Positions 37,274-46,265 are shown, numbered from the stretch's first letter. The stretch: DNA of 64,000 bases from Palsa-1447 sp964414785 (GCA_964414785.1 CAYPXZ010000008.1:1-64000); one strand, 5' to 3'. Numbers and translations are program-made. Notes: generated from the letters alone by a model not told the origin.

Positions 37274-37321
37274 TTCCTAAACCGAGTATTCCGGTTCGAG
37301 TCCGGGCGGGGATACCACTCT
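37274..37321 (+). repeat. attR: displaced 3' part of tRNA-Arg, right copy of 48-bp direct repeat
   Basis: Exact copy of 28569-28616, from the anticodon loop through CCA and CTCT. The 5' half of the tRNA is missing or degenerate here, so this copy is a tRNA fragment and not a functional gene. It ends 12 bp before the stop codon of the transporter ATPase gene. Confidence 0.9.
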
Positions 37322-37333
37322 TGCGGCGGCCGT

Positions 37334-38149
37334 TCAGGTGGGTTCCACGGCCGGCGCCTTGCCCGCAAGATGGAGGAGCTCCAGGATTTCACCTCGAAGC
37401 TTAAGGAATTCCGGACTGTTTCGCTGGCGCGGCCGCTGGAGTTTCACCGAGATGGTCTTATCGATCCTGCCGGGCCGTGTCGTCATGATCACGATGCGAT
37501 CGCTCATGTAGATCGCCTCGTCAATGTCATGGGTCACCAGCAGCATCGTCATCCGGTTCATCTGCCACAGCCGCAGCACCTCATCCTGCAGGTTCATCCG
37601 GGTAAATGTGTCCAGGGCTCCCAGCGGCTCGTCCATGAAAAGCACCCTCGGATGATTGATCAGGGCCCGCGCGAGGGCGACGCGCTGGGCCATCCCGCCG
37701 GAAAGGTGGTGAGGGTACGCGTTGGCAAAGCCTTCAAGGCCGACAAGGCGCATGAAGTTGTCCACTTCGCGCCGTTTGGAATGCAGCACGCCCCGCGCGA
37801 CCAAACCCGACTGAATATTGCCCCTGACCGTGAGCCAGGGGAAAAGATTCGGGTCCTGAAAGACCAGCCCGCGTTCCGCGCTCGGCCCCGAGATCGGATC
37901 ATTGCCGACCAAGAGTTCGCCCGCATCCAGGGTTTCCAGCCCTGCAAAGAGCCTCAGCAGCGTCGATTTTCCGCAGCCGCTGGGCCCGATGAGGGTGACC
38001 AGCTCGCCGGCCTCGACTGCGAACGAGACATCGGACAGCGCCAGCGTGCGATCCGCCGCATCCCCGTGCGCGACGAAGCTTTTCGTCACGCCCCGCGCGC
38101 GGAGTGAGGAAGGTTCCCTCACGGCATCGGATGCGGCGATGGTCACCAC
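37334..38149 (-). CDS. ABC transporter ATP-binding protein (SsuB/TauB/NrtD-like)
   Basis: A 271-aa ATPase of an importer for nitrate, sulfonate, taurine or similar anions. Walker A GPSGCGKST, Q-loop VFQDPNLFPW, signature LSGGMAQRVALARAL, Walker B VLFMDEPLGALD and switch VTHDIDEA are all intact. Start is GTG 38149, overlapping the permease stop by 7 bp. It is the last gene of a leftward three-gene operon. The substrate is not readable from the ATPase. Its stop is 12 bp from the right repeat of the tRNA island. Confidence 0.9.
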   Translation of the reverse strand: MVTIAASDAVREPSSLRARGVTKSFVAHGDAADRTLALSDVSFAVEAGELVTLIGPSGCGKSTLLRLFAGLETLDAGELLVGNDPISGPSAERGLVFQDPNLFPWLTVRGNIQSGLVARGVLHSKRREVDNFMRLVGLEGFANAYPHHLSGGMAQRVALARALINHPRVLFMDEPLGALDTFTRMNLQDEVLRLWQMNRMTMLLVTHDIDEAIYMSDRIVIMTTRPGRIDKTISVKLQRPRQRNSPEFLKLRGEILELLHLAGKAPAVEPT

Positions 38150-39150
38150 TTGATCACCCCTTTCTGCCAGACGAGCACCCGGTCGCGGACCTTGAACAGC
38201 ACGGTTATGATCGTCGAGAAGAACGCCGCCATGATGATCAGGGCCGCGTAAACCTTGCCATACTCGGCCCAGCCCTGGGCCCAGCTCAAATACCAGCCAA
38301 GGCCGGACTTAACCCCCACCGTTTCGGCGACAACCAGTGTCAGGAACGACGTCCCCAGGCCCATGAACAGCCCGATGAAGATGCTGGGCATCGCTGCCGG
38401 CACCGCCACGCGGAAGATGAGGTAGCCGCGCCCGGCGCCGAGGGTGCGCGCGACGTCGAGGTAGGACGCGCGCGTATTGGCGATGCCCGAGACCGTCAGC
38501 ATGGTCACCGGGAACCACACGGACAGCGCGATCAATCCCACCGCGGACATCATCTGCGACGGCGACAGCACCATGGCCAGGGGTATCCACGCGGTCGCCG
38601 GAATCGGCCCGATGAGCTTCAATGCCGGCATTCCCCAGTAGCGCGCCTGGTCGAACCAGCCGATGCACACCCCGGTGACCAATGCGATTGCCACCCCCAG
38701 CGCATACCCGCAGAGCAGCAGCAGGAGCGAGTGCCACGTGCTGTCGAAAAGCATGGCGCGGTCCTCGATCATGCTTTGCAGGATCCACGCGGGACTCGGG
38801 AAATAGGGCAGCGGCAACAACCGGAACCCCGAGGTGATCACGGCCCACAGGGTCAGGAGCACGAAGGCCGCCGCGATGATCGGGCACATGTGGCCCATCC
38901 ATCGCCGCAAGCCGTTGGACCACCGCTGGAGCAGCGACAGGAAAACGGAGACGGCCAACACCATCCCCAGGAATATCCAATAGGAGTGGGTCGGCGCCGC
39001 AGGCTCCTGGCGAGAGACGACCGCATGGACCGCCATCGCCCCGACAACCGCCACCGGGACCGCCAGAATGGTTCTGGCGGGTAGTCCGGGGACGTGAGGC
39101 GTCGAACTCCCTGCCTGCTTCCCGCTGATTTCTTCGGTGGACCGGGTCAA
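38143..39150 (-). CDS. ABC transporter permease (SsuC/TauC-like) with extended N-terminus
   Basis: A 335-aa inner-membrane permease. The binding-protein-dependent transport domain is in the C-terminal two thirds, with the EAA-type loop region around YLDVARTLGAGRGYLIFRVAVPAA. About 75 extra N-terminal residues add two hydrophobic segments before the standard start of the family (typical SsuC is about 260 aa). The start codon appears to be TTG at 39150, overlapping the binding-protein stop as TTGA, so translation is coupled. It pairs with the ATPase below and the lipoprotein above. Confidence 0.88.
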   Translation of the reverse strand: MTRSTEEISGKQAGSSTPHVPGLPARTILAVPVAVVGAMAVHAVVSRQEPAAPTHSYWIFLGMVLAVSVFLSLLQRWSNGLRRWMGHMCPIIAAAFVLLTLWAVITSGFRLLPLPYFPSPAWILQSMIEDRAMLFDSTWHSLLLLLCGYALGVAIALVTGVCIGWFDQARYWGMPALKLIGPIPATAWIPLAMVLSPSQMMSAVGLIALSVWFPVTMLTVSGIANTRASYLDVARTLGAGRGYLIFRVAVPAAMPSIFIGLFMGLGTSFLTLVVAETVGVKSGLGWYLSWAQGWAEYGKVYAALIIMAAFFSTIITVLFKVRDRVLVWQKGVIKW

Positions 39151-40301
39151 TTGGTCGCCACCGCCACATCGCAGCAGGACCGGACCTTCTCCGTGCCGTG
39201 GGCAGCGATTTCAACGAGGAGCCGAGCATTCTCGTCCGGGAGCAGCTGGCCGTCCGCCAGCTTCTCCACCTGGACCGACTTGAGCCACTCGTCGGAAACG
39301 CCGTCCAAATGGAGGAAGGCGCGCCGCGTGAGGTCGTCAACGTCGGTGGAGGCATTGAGCATGTTGACTTTCTTCATCGCCGCCGCGGCCGACCTCACGG
39401 CGTTCTCGCCTCCGGCGATGCTGGGCTCATACCTCAGGTGCGAAATGGCGACGGAGTTGATTTCTGGTGTTGAGGCCAGGTATTTCTTTTGTACGGCCAT
39501 GATAGCGGCCGCCCGGGGATTGGCCTCCACCCACTTGGCGGCCTTCAGGATCGCGCGCGTCGCGGCCGCGGCGGCCTTCGGGTTATTGGCGACGAATTTC
39601 CCATTCGCCACCACCGCGCAGCAGTACTCGCTGGCAAAGGGTTCGTCGACAGCCTGGTCGGCGACGTTTCTGACATTGCCGCTGGAGAAGATAAGCGTGC
39701 CGATCGGCTCCGAGTCCGCCACCGCGTCCACATCGCCCTTCTCCAATGCCAGCTTCAACTCGCCGGCCGGGTAGACCTTCCAGGTGATTTCCTTGGAGGG
39801 ATCGATGCCCTTCAAGGCGAGCGCACGGTTGGCGAAGATGAACGGCGGTGTGCCCATTCCCGGCACGCCGATCCGCTTGCCGCGCAAATCCTCCAATTTT
39901 TGAACACTGCCGGAAGTGGAAGCCTGCACCCTCAAGCATCCCCGGTGGACGCCGGCGAGGATTTTGACGTCCATCCCCTGTTCGATGGGCTTGAGGAACA
40001 TCATGATCAGGTGATGAGTGACGTCGAATCCCCCAAGACCCAACGCGTCTTTGTAAGTCGACCAGTTGCTGTATTTTATCAGCGAAACATCCAATCCTTC
40101 TTCTTTGAAGTACCCATTCTCGATCGCCACGTAGAGCGGCGCCTCGCAGGTAATGCCAATGCAGCCAACCTTGATTTTCGTTAGCTCGGCGGCCGGGGTG
40201 GAAGCTGCGGCCGTTGAATCGTCCGCGGCCCTGATGCATCCAATAAAGAGGACCAGGGAACACGCGCCGGCAGCGATCATTCTTAGCTTATTCATTTTCA
40301 T
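39147..40301 (-). CDS. ABC transporter substrate-binding lipoprotein (SsuA/NMT1-like)
   Basis: A 384-aa solute-binding protein, first gene of the leftward operon. Signal sequence with a lipobox-like LFIGC (about residues 17-22), so it is probably membrane-tethered. Family features: KIKVGCIGITCEAPLYVAIE, the phrase GYFKEEGLDVSLIKY, LEDLRGKRIGVPGMGTPP and DVDAVADSEPIG. Cysteines in the ligand region (CIGITCEAP) are unusual for SsuA and resemble some binding proteins for other small anions or thiamine-pyrimidine-type ligands; the ligand is unknown. ATG 40301 or 40295. Confidence 0.88.
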   Translation of the reverse strand: MKMNKLRMIAAGACSLVLFIGCIRAADDSTAAASTPAAELTKIKVGCIGITCEAPLYVAIENGYFKEEGLDVSLIKYSNWSTYKDALGLGGFDVTHHLIMMFLKPIEQGMDVKILAGVHRGCLRVQASTSGSVQKLEDLRGKRIGVPGMGTPPFIFANRALALKGIDPSKEITWKVYPAGELKLALEKGDVDAVADSEPIGTLIFSSGNVRNVADQAVDEPFASEYCCAVVANGKFVANNPKAAAAATRAILKAAKWVEANPRAAAIMAVQKKYLASTPEINSVAISHLRYEPSIAGGENAVRSAAAAMKKVNMLNASTDVDDLTRRAFLHLDGVSDEWLKSVQVEKLADGQLLPDENARLLVEIAAHGTEKVRSCCDVAVATN

Positions 40302-40659
40302 ATGATTCGACGTTTGGAGCTATCCTTCTTCGGGACACCAATGAAGTGCCATCGTGTGGGTTTGGGTAAGCGGGCCCATTAGAGAGAGCCTTGCGGCAAA
40401 TCAGACAAATAATATGGGGTGAACAGGGATAATTTCGGGGTAAACGGCAGTCATTAGCCGGTACTGATCTTCGGAATCAATGCTTGGGTGAAGCTTTACG
40501 GGCACAGCACCGCCAACGCACCAAATATCCTGCATCCCGCTCTGTCACGCCTTCCCTCGGTTCGCCCACCAGGATTGTCGCCAAGGGGGATGGCCGGGGT
40601 CTGGCTAGACCGTTTTCACAGATCAATTTACAGCCCCCATCCCCACCCGGAGTCGCGCC
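40302..40659. other. Intergenic region, no supported gene
   Basis: About 360 bp upstream of the transporter operon and downstream of the heptad-repeat gene. It must contain the leftward operon promoter. Two short overlapping + strand frames near 40484-40709 have no family features. AT-rich patches near 40405-40445 are the most promoter-like part. Confidence 0.5.
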
Positions 40660-40962
40660 TCACTTGGCGAGAATCGATTTCTGGTTGGCGAGGATCTTCT
40701 TCTGATTGACGAGGATCTTGGACTGGTTGACCTCGATCTTCGCCTGGTTCGCGAGGACCCTGGACTGGTTGCCCAGCACCTTCTCGAACTTCTTCTGATT
40801 GGCGAGGATCTTGGACTGGTTGGCCTTAATGGCACCCTGGTTGCCCAGCACACTTTCAAACTTCTTCTGGTTCTTGAGGATGGAGGACTGGTTGGCCTTT
40901 ATCTCACGCTGGTTGACAAGGATTTCAGACTGGTTTGAGAGAATAGCGTCTAGTTTTTCCAT
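40660..40962 (-). CDS. Small Ile-x-x-Asn-Gln heptad-repeat coiled-coil protein
   Basis: A 100-aa protein composed almost entirely of seven-residue repeats of the form I/V-L/x-x-N-Q-x-x. There are twelve Asn-Gln pairs in all; two units are ten residues long (F-E-x-V-L-G-N-Q-x-x), evenly placed. There is no signal peptide, cysteine, Pro or aromatic beyond the two Phe. Ile at core position a and Asn at core position d in nearly every heptad is the pattern of trimeric 'N@d' coiled coils known from trimeric autotransporter stalks, where Asn coordinates anions. Start ATG 40962 has a good AGGAG 9 bp upstream. The frame is open further upstream but out of repeat. Function unknown; no close neighbour on its strand. 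Confidence 0.75.
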   Translation of the reverse strand: MEKLDAILSNQSEILVNQREIKANQSSILKNQKKFESVLGNQGAIKANQSKILANQKKFEKVLGNQSRVLANQAKIEVNQSKILVNQKKILANQKSILAK

Positions 40963-41332
40963 GGTATTGTGCTCCTGGTTTCTTGGCGGGCCGCATCTTG
41001 TTTCCCGCTTAGGCGCGGTCAAGTCGCAACACAGTTTCATGCCGACATCGAAACTCTTCATGCGCTGTACCGCGATCGCAACGCATCTGGGGCGAACCGC
41101 TGCCGGACGCGTTCCTGAGAAAGAGCAGCATCGACCCTGCGAAGCGCTCATGGCCGAGGACGAAGATGTGATCTGTGCGGACAGCGGCTTTCATCGCGAT
41201 CACCGTATCCTTGAGCCCTTGCGGGACGGCGCCGCCTACAGTAGCCTCGGCTTTGTCGCGGGACCTGCGGGCGCCTCCAATTGGGCGTCGGCGGGTTTCG
41301 CGCGCGAATTCTGAATCGACATTCCCCGCGCT
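40963..41332. other. Intergenic region between divergent genes
   Basis: About 370 bp holding the divergent promoters of the heptad-repeat gene (leftward) and the TPR/FG-GAP gene (rightward). Short frames on both strands have no recognisable content. An AGGAG ribosome-binding site for the heptad gene is at 40972-40976 (complement). Confidence 0.5.
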
Positions 41333-44300
41333 ATGCTGAAGCCATTGAGGTTCGATATGCGAATGCGCCTAGTCTGGCCTGCTCTCATTCTTGCCGTGGT
41401 GGCCGCCGGTTCGTGGCTGCTGTGGCACCATGCGGGGGCGGCGGACTTTGTGCGACTGATGAATCGCGGGAACAACCTGATGCGGAAGGGCGATCTGGAA
41501 GCGGCTGTCGGGGCTTACAACAAGGCGCTCGATGCATCGCCCGAGTCCACGGACGCCAGACTCAACCTTGCAAATGCCTGCCTCAGGTTGAACCGGGATC
41601 CCGATGCCCTGGAATTGGCGAAGCAGACGCTCGCCCTGGATCGAAACAATCCCGCTGCTTACTACCTGATGGGCTGCGCCTACATGCACCTTTCACAATG
41701 GAAGGCGGCCGTGCAGGCATTTCAGCAGTCACAGGCCATTGAACCGCGCGTCACCGCTCTAAACTTCCAGCTGGGCCTGGCCCATGAGGCCTTGGGCGAA
41801 AGGAAGGAGGCGCTGAACGACTTCCAAACGGTGACGCTTTACGATTCGTCGCATCCGACGGCACACTACCTCTTGAGCCGGCTCTACGCTCGTCTGGGCA
41901 AACCCGACGAGGCCGCCAACGAGCTTCGCGAGCACCAGAAGCTCCAAGCGAAAGGGCGTCCCGGGCCTTCGGACCCCGTCGCCCTCGAACAGTGCGAATA
42001 TACGAAGCCGCTCGAGCCGTTCATCCTGGAGCAGCCGCTGAGCCCCGGCATTCCCGTTCGTTTCGTCAATGCAACGGATGCCGCATTTGAGGGCAAGGCG
42101 GCCGACTACCGGGGGCCGATCGCCGTCGTTGACTATGGGCATGACGGCAGGAACAGCATCGTGGCCCGCGAGGCGAGCGGGGAGTTTCGCCTGCTCGACA
42201 ACCGGGCGGGCCATTTTTCGCCGTTCGGGCGCCCAATGCCCGCCGAGCGCGGTGCAAAATATGGTTCCGCGTTGGTAGGGGACCTTGGAAACGACGGTTC
42301 CAGCTGCGTGGTTGTCCTCGGTGAGGACGGCTCCCGGGTCTACAAGATCACGTCCGAGGGCAAGGAGTATGACTACTCTGATTCCACCGGGCTGGGGCAG
42401 GTCCGCGCGGTTTCCGGCCTGCTCGGCGACCTCGACGTCACCGGAAACCTGGACCTCGTGACCGTAAAGCCGGGCAACGCCGGCCTCCAGGTGTCGCGAA
42501 ACATAGGAAGCTCGTCGTTTGACACCGACGTGGACGACTCCGGCCTTCCCGGCACTCTCCCGGGCGCAACGGCGGTTGAAATGGCGGATTGGGGAAACGA
42601 CGGCCTTCCCGGAATATTCGTCGCGGTGAAAGGCCAGCCGCCGCGTTACTTCACCAAGAGGAGGGCTTCGACATTCGCCCCCAGCGCGGTTTCGGACAAA
42701 TGGCCGGCCGCATCGATCCTTGCTGCCGGAGACCTAAACAACGACCTGGAGCTCGATGTCGTTCTTGCGACGCAAGACGGCATCAAGGTGATACTCAGCG
42801 GCCACAAGGAAGCGATAAGCCTCCCGGTCACGGGGTTTCGTCCGGAAGGCATAGTCCTCCTTGACTTCGACAACGATGGCTGGCTTGACATCCTTGCATA
42901 CGGGCCCGACGGAATTCGGGTCTGGCGGAACGAGGCGCACGCCGGGTTCCGCGACGTCACGGCCGCCCTGGGCCTCGACTCGGTGGGCCCGGTCGCCGGT
43001 GCGCTCGCGGCCGATTTTGACGGCGGCGGCGCCGGCGACCTGATTCTCGCGACGCCCAAGGGGCTTCAATTCTGGCGCAACGACGGAGGCAACGCAAATC
43101 GCCAGCTGAAGATCCGCCTCACCGGAACGCGCTCGAATGCAAGCGCTCTGGGCATGCGGGTCGACTTGAGCGCCGGCAATTGGAGAACCAGCCGCTTCGT
43201 GCATTCGCTTCCGATAGAGATCGGCGTCGGGTCGCATTCGAAGCTGGATGCGTTGACGGTCCACTGGTCCGACCTGGCCACGACCTCCCTGGATGTGCCG
43301 GTCTCCGCGGCGCCGCTCGCCGTCGTGGAGCCCAAGCTGCCAAGCGGCTCCTGCCCGTACCTTTACGCCTGGGACGGCCATGGATTCCGCTTTGTGACGG
43401 ATATTCTCGGGGCCGCGCCCTTGGGGCTTCCGCTCACCAAGTCCAGGCTCGTGCCCTCGAATCCGGAGGAGATACTGGCGCTGGGCGACGCCGAATCTTT
43501 CCCTCCCCATAACGGCGCCTACGAGGTTCGCGTGACCGATGAGCTGCGCGAGGTCCTTTACCTCGACGAGGCGCGCCTCATGGCCGTCGATCATCCGTCA
43601 GGGACGATCGTCTGCGCCACGAGCAAGCTGCTGGCCTCCGGGCCCTTCCCAAGGCCCGAAATCTGGACCCTCAGGCCGCTTGGCGCGCCGGTGCGCGCCG
43701 TCCGGAGCGACGGGCTCGAGGTGACTTCGGAGCTCGCCCGGGCCGACGGCAGGATGGTTTCCCCGACGGCGTTGCGCCGTCCGCAGCTGCGCGGCTTTGC
43801 CGAGCCGTATTCGGTAACCATGGATTTTGGCACCATGGATACGAGCAAGCCGCTTGTGCTCGCGCTCACGGGCTGGCTCCAATTCGGGGGCGGGATGGCC
43901 AACATCGCGGGATCTATCGACCCCTCTGTTGGGCCCCCATTCCCAACGCTTGAGGTGCAGTTTACCGATGGCTCGTGGCGGAAGGTGGAGGCCGAAATGG
44001 GCGCCCCTTGCGGAAAGACAAAGACGATACTCGTGGACCTTGAGGGCAAGCTGCCGGGTGGGGCGCACAACCTGCGGCTCACGACATCGTTCGAAATCCA
44101 TTGGGACGCGGCGGTTCTTTGCGAAAGAATCAATTCCGACGCCACGAGGGAGCAGTCCATCCACGCGGACGCGGCGGACCTGCACTGGCGGGGATTTAGC
44201 CGCTATGCGCCCCAGGCGCCCGCTCACCCGCTCACGCCCCAATACGACGAGGTGGTGGGCTCGCCGCCGTGGGACCGTACCCCCGCGGGCTGGTGCACAA

Positions 44301-44653
44301 GGTATGGCGATGTGCGGGAGCTGATCAACGGGGGCGACGACCGGCTGGCGATCCTCAACGGGGGCGATGAAATTGCGCTCTCGTTCGGGGCCAGCCGCTT
44401 CGCCCCTAAGGCTCCGGGCACGGATCGCGATTTTTTCCTGTACGCCTACGGATGGGACAAGGATGCGGATTTCCACGTCGTTCGGGGCTGGGACGTCGAG
44501 CCGCTGCCATTCCGCTCGATGGATGACCAGGCGTATGGGAGGCAGGACCGGCCCGCGGGCCTCGACGAGGCCTGGATGGACGACTACAACACGCGCTGGG
44601 TGGGTTCGACCGTTCTTGCGCGAAGGCCGTCGTCGAACCGGCAGACCCCGTGA
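41333..44653 (+). CDS. Large TPR / FG-GAP beta-propeller / ASPIC-UnbV-like protein
   Basis: A 1106-aa membrane-anchored, outward-facing protein. N-terminal anchor (about 10-35, LVWPALILAVVAAGSWLLW); four or five TPR units (about 38-205, with AAVGAYNKALDASPES and AAYYLMGCAYMHLSQWKAA); FG-GAP/VCBS propeller (about 240-590) with Ca-type loops such as DFDNDGWLDIL; a region resembling the ASPIC/UnbV domain (about 580-670); and a long C-terminal beta-rich region with LYAWDGHGFRFVTDILGAAP. The combination is seen in surface proteins of Planctomycetes/Verrucomicrobia/Acidobacteria. It starts a rightward cluster with a flavoprotein, a second FG-GAP/UnbV protein and an UnbU-like membrane protein. Role unknown. 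Confidence 0.85.
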   Translation: MLKPLRFDMRMRLVWPALILAVVAAGSWLLWHHAGAADFVRLMNRGNNLMRKGDLEAAVGAYNKALDASPESTDARLNLANACLRLNRDPDALELAKQTLALDRNNPAAYYLMGCAYMHLSQWKAAVQAFQQSQAIEPRVTALNFQLGLAHEALGERKEALNDFQTVTLYDSSHPTAHYLLSRLYARLGKPDEAANELREHQKLQAKGRPGPSDPVALEQCEYTKPLEPFILEQPLSPGIPVRFVNATDAAFEGKAADYRGPIAVVDYGHDGRNSIVAREASGEFRLLDNRAGHFSPFGRPMPAERGAKYGSALVGDLGNDGSSCVVVLGEDGSRVYKITSEGKEYDYSDSTGLGQVRAVSGLLGDLDVTGNLDLVTVKPGNAGLQVSRNIGSSSFDTDVDDSGLPGTLPGATAVEMADWGNDGLPGIFVAVKGQPPRYFTKRRASTFAPSAVSDKWPAASILAAGDLNNDLELDVVLATQDGIKVILSGHKEAISLPVTGFRPEGIVLLDFDNDGWLDILAYGPDGIRVWRNEAHAGFRDVTAALGLDSVGPVAGALAADFDGGGAGDLILATPKGLQFWRNDGGNANRQLKIRLTGTRSNASALGMRVDLSAGNWRTSRFVHSLPIEIGVGSHSKLDALTVHWSDLATTSLDVPVSAAPLAVVEPKLPSGSCPYLYAWDGHGFRFVTDILGAAPLGLPLTKSRLVPSNPEEILALGDAESFPPHNGAYEVRVTDELREVLYLDEARLMAVDHPSGTIVCATSKLLASGPFPRPEIWTLRPLGAPVRAVRSDGLEVTSELARADGRMVSPTALRRPQLRGFAEPYSVTMDFGTMDTSKPLVLALTGWLQFGGGMANIAGSIDPSVGPPFPTLEVQFTDGSWRKVEAEMGAPCGKTKTILVDLEGKLPGGAHNLRLTTSFEIHWDAAVLCERINSDATREQSIHADAADLHWRGFSRYAPQAPAHPLTPQYDEVVGSPPWDRTPAGWCTRYGDVRELINGGDDRLAILNGGDEIALSFGASRFAPKAPGTDRDFFLYAYGWDKDADFHVVRGWDVEPLPFRSMDDQAYGRQDRPAGLDEAWMDDYNTRWVGSTVLARRPSSNRQTP

Positions 44654-44654
44654 A

Positions 44655-46265
44655 ATGCCTTCGGTCCGTCCCCCCGGGGACGGAGATGATTCGAGCTGGC
44701 GCATGTTCTCCTCCCCGATGCTGCGGCGGCCCATGAAAAGGGAGCACTTCGACCTCGCTGTAGTCGGTTCGGGATTCGCCGGATCGCTCGTCTCGATGGC
44801 TGCCCGGCGCCTCGGCCTATCGGTTGTCATGATCGAGCGGGGAAGGCATCCGCGGTTTGCCATCGGCGAGTCGACGACACCCCTCGCCAATCTCCTCCTG
44901 GAGGAGATCTGCGACGAGTTCCAGATGCCGGAGATCCGCTCCCTCTCAAAATGGGGCACCTGGCAGGATGCGCACCCTGGCATCGCCTGCGGACTCAAGC
45001 GAGGCTTCACCTTCTACAAGCACGAGCTTGGACAGCGCTTTCCCGGGGATCCCGGGGCCGCGCTTGCGCGCCAGCTCATGGTCGGCGCCAGCCCGAATGA
45101 ACGCGTCGCCGACACCCATTGGTTCCGCCCCGAGTTTGATCGCTACCTTGCCGAGCGGGCGGCGGCACTGGGGGTCGACTATCGCGACGAGACAGTGCTG
45201 CACCTGGCCACCGAGGAACCTGGACAGGTCCTGCTCTCGGGCGTCCGCGCAGGGCAGGGCATCGAGCTGAGTGCGGGCTTCGTTGTCGACGCCAGTGGTC
45301 CCCGTGGGTTTCTCCACCGGTTGATGCGTCTTCAGGAGAAGCCCGTCGAGGGATTCCCCCCCACGCAGGCGCTCTACGCCCATTTCGAGGGTCTTCCGGC
45401 GTTGTCCGCCGCGTTCTCGCCGGGTACCCCGCCTTTCCCTCCCGAGCAGGCGGCCGTTCACCACGTCTTCGATGGAGGATGGGTGTGGGTCCTGAGGTTC
45501 AACAACGGGATCACAAGCGCCGGTGTCGTGGCTGTTGACGCCGTGGCCGAGCGGCTGAAGTTCCGGAGCGGGCAGCAGGGATGGTCGAATGTGATGCGCG
45601 AACTTCCCTCGGTAGGGGAACAGTTTGAATCGGCGCGTGCGACGATGCCGTTCGTCTGGCTTCCCAGGACTGCTTTCCAAAGCGGAAGGGTGGCCGGGAA
45701 GCGCTGGGCCCTGCTGCCGTCGGCGGCCGGCGTCATCGACCCCCTGCTTTCGACCGGCTTTCCCCTGACGCTTCTCGGCGTTCAGCGGCTTGCGCGGCTC
45801 ATGCGCAGCTTTGGCCGGCCCGGGTTTGAGCCTGGGCTCGTGGATTATGCGGATACGACGACGCGCGAATTCGAGGCCACCGCCCGGCTCGTGAAGGCGC
45901 TCTACGCGAGGATGGGCCGATTCGACGATTTCAAGCAGCTGAGCCTCCTCTATTTCACCGCGGCGAGCTTCTCGGAGGCCGCGCGCCGGCTCGGAAAGAG
46001 CTCCCTGGTCCCCGATTTTCTGCTCTGCCGGCATCCCGTCTTCGGCCCCCGCCTGAGGGCGCTGTCCCTCGAGGAACCCGGCCGCGCCAACCTGGCAGCA
46101 AGGGTGCGCGATGCGGTCGAGGCTTACGACGTGGCAGGCTTCACCGATGCGAGCCGCGACCCGTGGTATCCGGCGAATCCGGCGGACCTGTACAGGAATG
46201 GCGGGAAATTGGACGCGACCGACGCGGAGATCGGCGCAATGCTGGCCCGATGCGGTTTGCGGTAG
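44655..46265 (+). CDS. FAD-dependent oxidoreductase, flavin-halogenase-like
   Basis: About 536 aa. FAD-binding fold near the N-terminus (VVGSGFAGSL), followed by IGESTTPLAN, the phrase family shared with flavin-dependent halogenases and geranylgeranyl reductases. Mid-protein VVDASGPRGF matches the second FAD motif. GGWVWVLRF occupies the place of the WxWxIP halogenase motif but lacks the I-P. A lysine in CGLKRGFTFY lies where halogenases have theirs. True halogenase activity is therefore doubtful; oxidoreductase or hydroxylase chemistry is as likely. Start ATG 44655 is 1 bp after the previous stop; inner ATGs at 44703 and 44733 give more typical N-termini. No Trp-like substrate clue. Confidence 0.8.
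   Translation: MPSVRPPGDGDDSSWRMFSSPMLRRPMKREHFDLAVVGSGFAGSLVSMAARRLGLSVVMIERGRHPRFAIGESTTPLANLLLEEICDEFQMPEIRSLSKWGTWQDAHPGIACGLKRGFTFYKHELGQRFPGDPGAALARQLMVGASPNERVADTHWFRPEFDRYLAERAAALGVDYRDETVLHLATEEPGQVLLSGVRAGQGIELSAGFVVDASGPRGFLHRLMRLQEKPVEGFPPTQALYAHFEGLPALSAAFSPGTPPFPPEQAAVHHVFDGGWVWVLRFNNGITSAGVVAVDAVAERLKFRSGQQGWSNVMRELPSVGEQFESARATMPFVWLPRTAFQSGRVAGKRWALLPSAAGVIDPLLSTGFPLTLLGVQRLARLMRSFGRPGFEPGLVDYADTTTREFEATARLVKALYARMGRFDDFKQLSLLYFTAASFSEAARRLGKSSLVPDFLLCRHPVFGPRLRALSLEEPGRANLAARVRDAVEAYDVAGFTDASRDPWYPANPADLYRNGGKLDATDAEIGAMLARCGLR

Larger units (their letters stand above)
28617..37321. mobile_element. 8.7-kb tRNA-Arg-inserted island without integrase, carrying a sugar-degradation operon
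   Basis: The segment between the two 48-bp tRNA-derived repeats is 8,705 bp long including one repeat. It contains only one leftward operon: SUMF1-like/ricin/DUF1080 protein, GH2, lactonase, GH2. The intact tRNA at one end and the displaced 3' fragment at the other define the boundaries. Codon use inside looks less GC-biased than in the flanking chromosomal genes, by eye. No integrase, excisionase, relaxase or transposase frame is visible, so the element must be mobilised in trans or has lost its integrase. Confidence 0.8.

Noticed and set aside
37252..37321. A second functional tRNA gene
   Set aside because: Only the 3' part from the anticodon loop matches; acceptor and D arms cannot be formed.
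36886..37392. A 168-codon minus-strand frame covering the right att repeat
   Set aside because: Its PRPDSNR stretch is simply the translated complement of the tRNA 3' fragment, a known annotation artefact. The rest has no family features and it runs into the ATPase gene.
40660..40962. Possible CRISPR array in the regularly repeated DNA
   Set aside because: The period is 21 bp and continuous, matching protein heptads. There are no unique spacers between identical repeats, and no cas genes.
44655..46265. Annotation as a true tryptophan halogenase
   Set aside because: The WxWxIP motif is incomplete, so only halogenase-like FAD oxidoreductase is supported.
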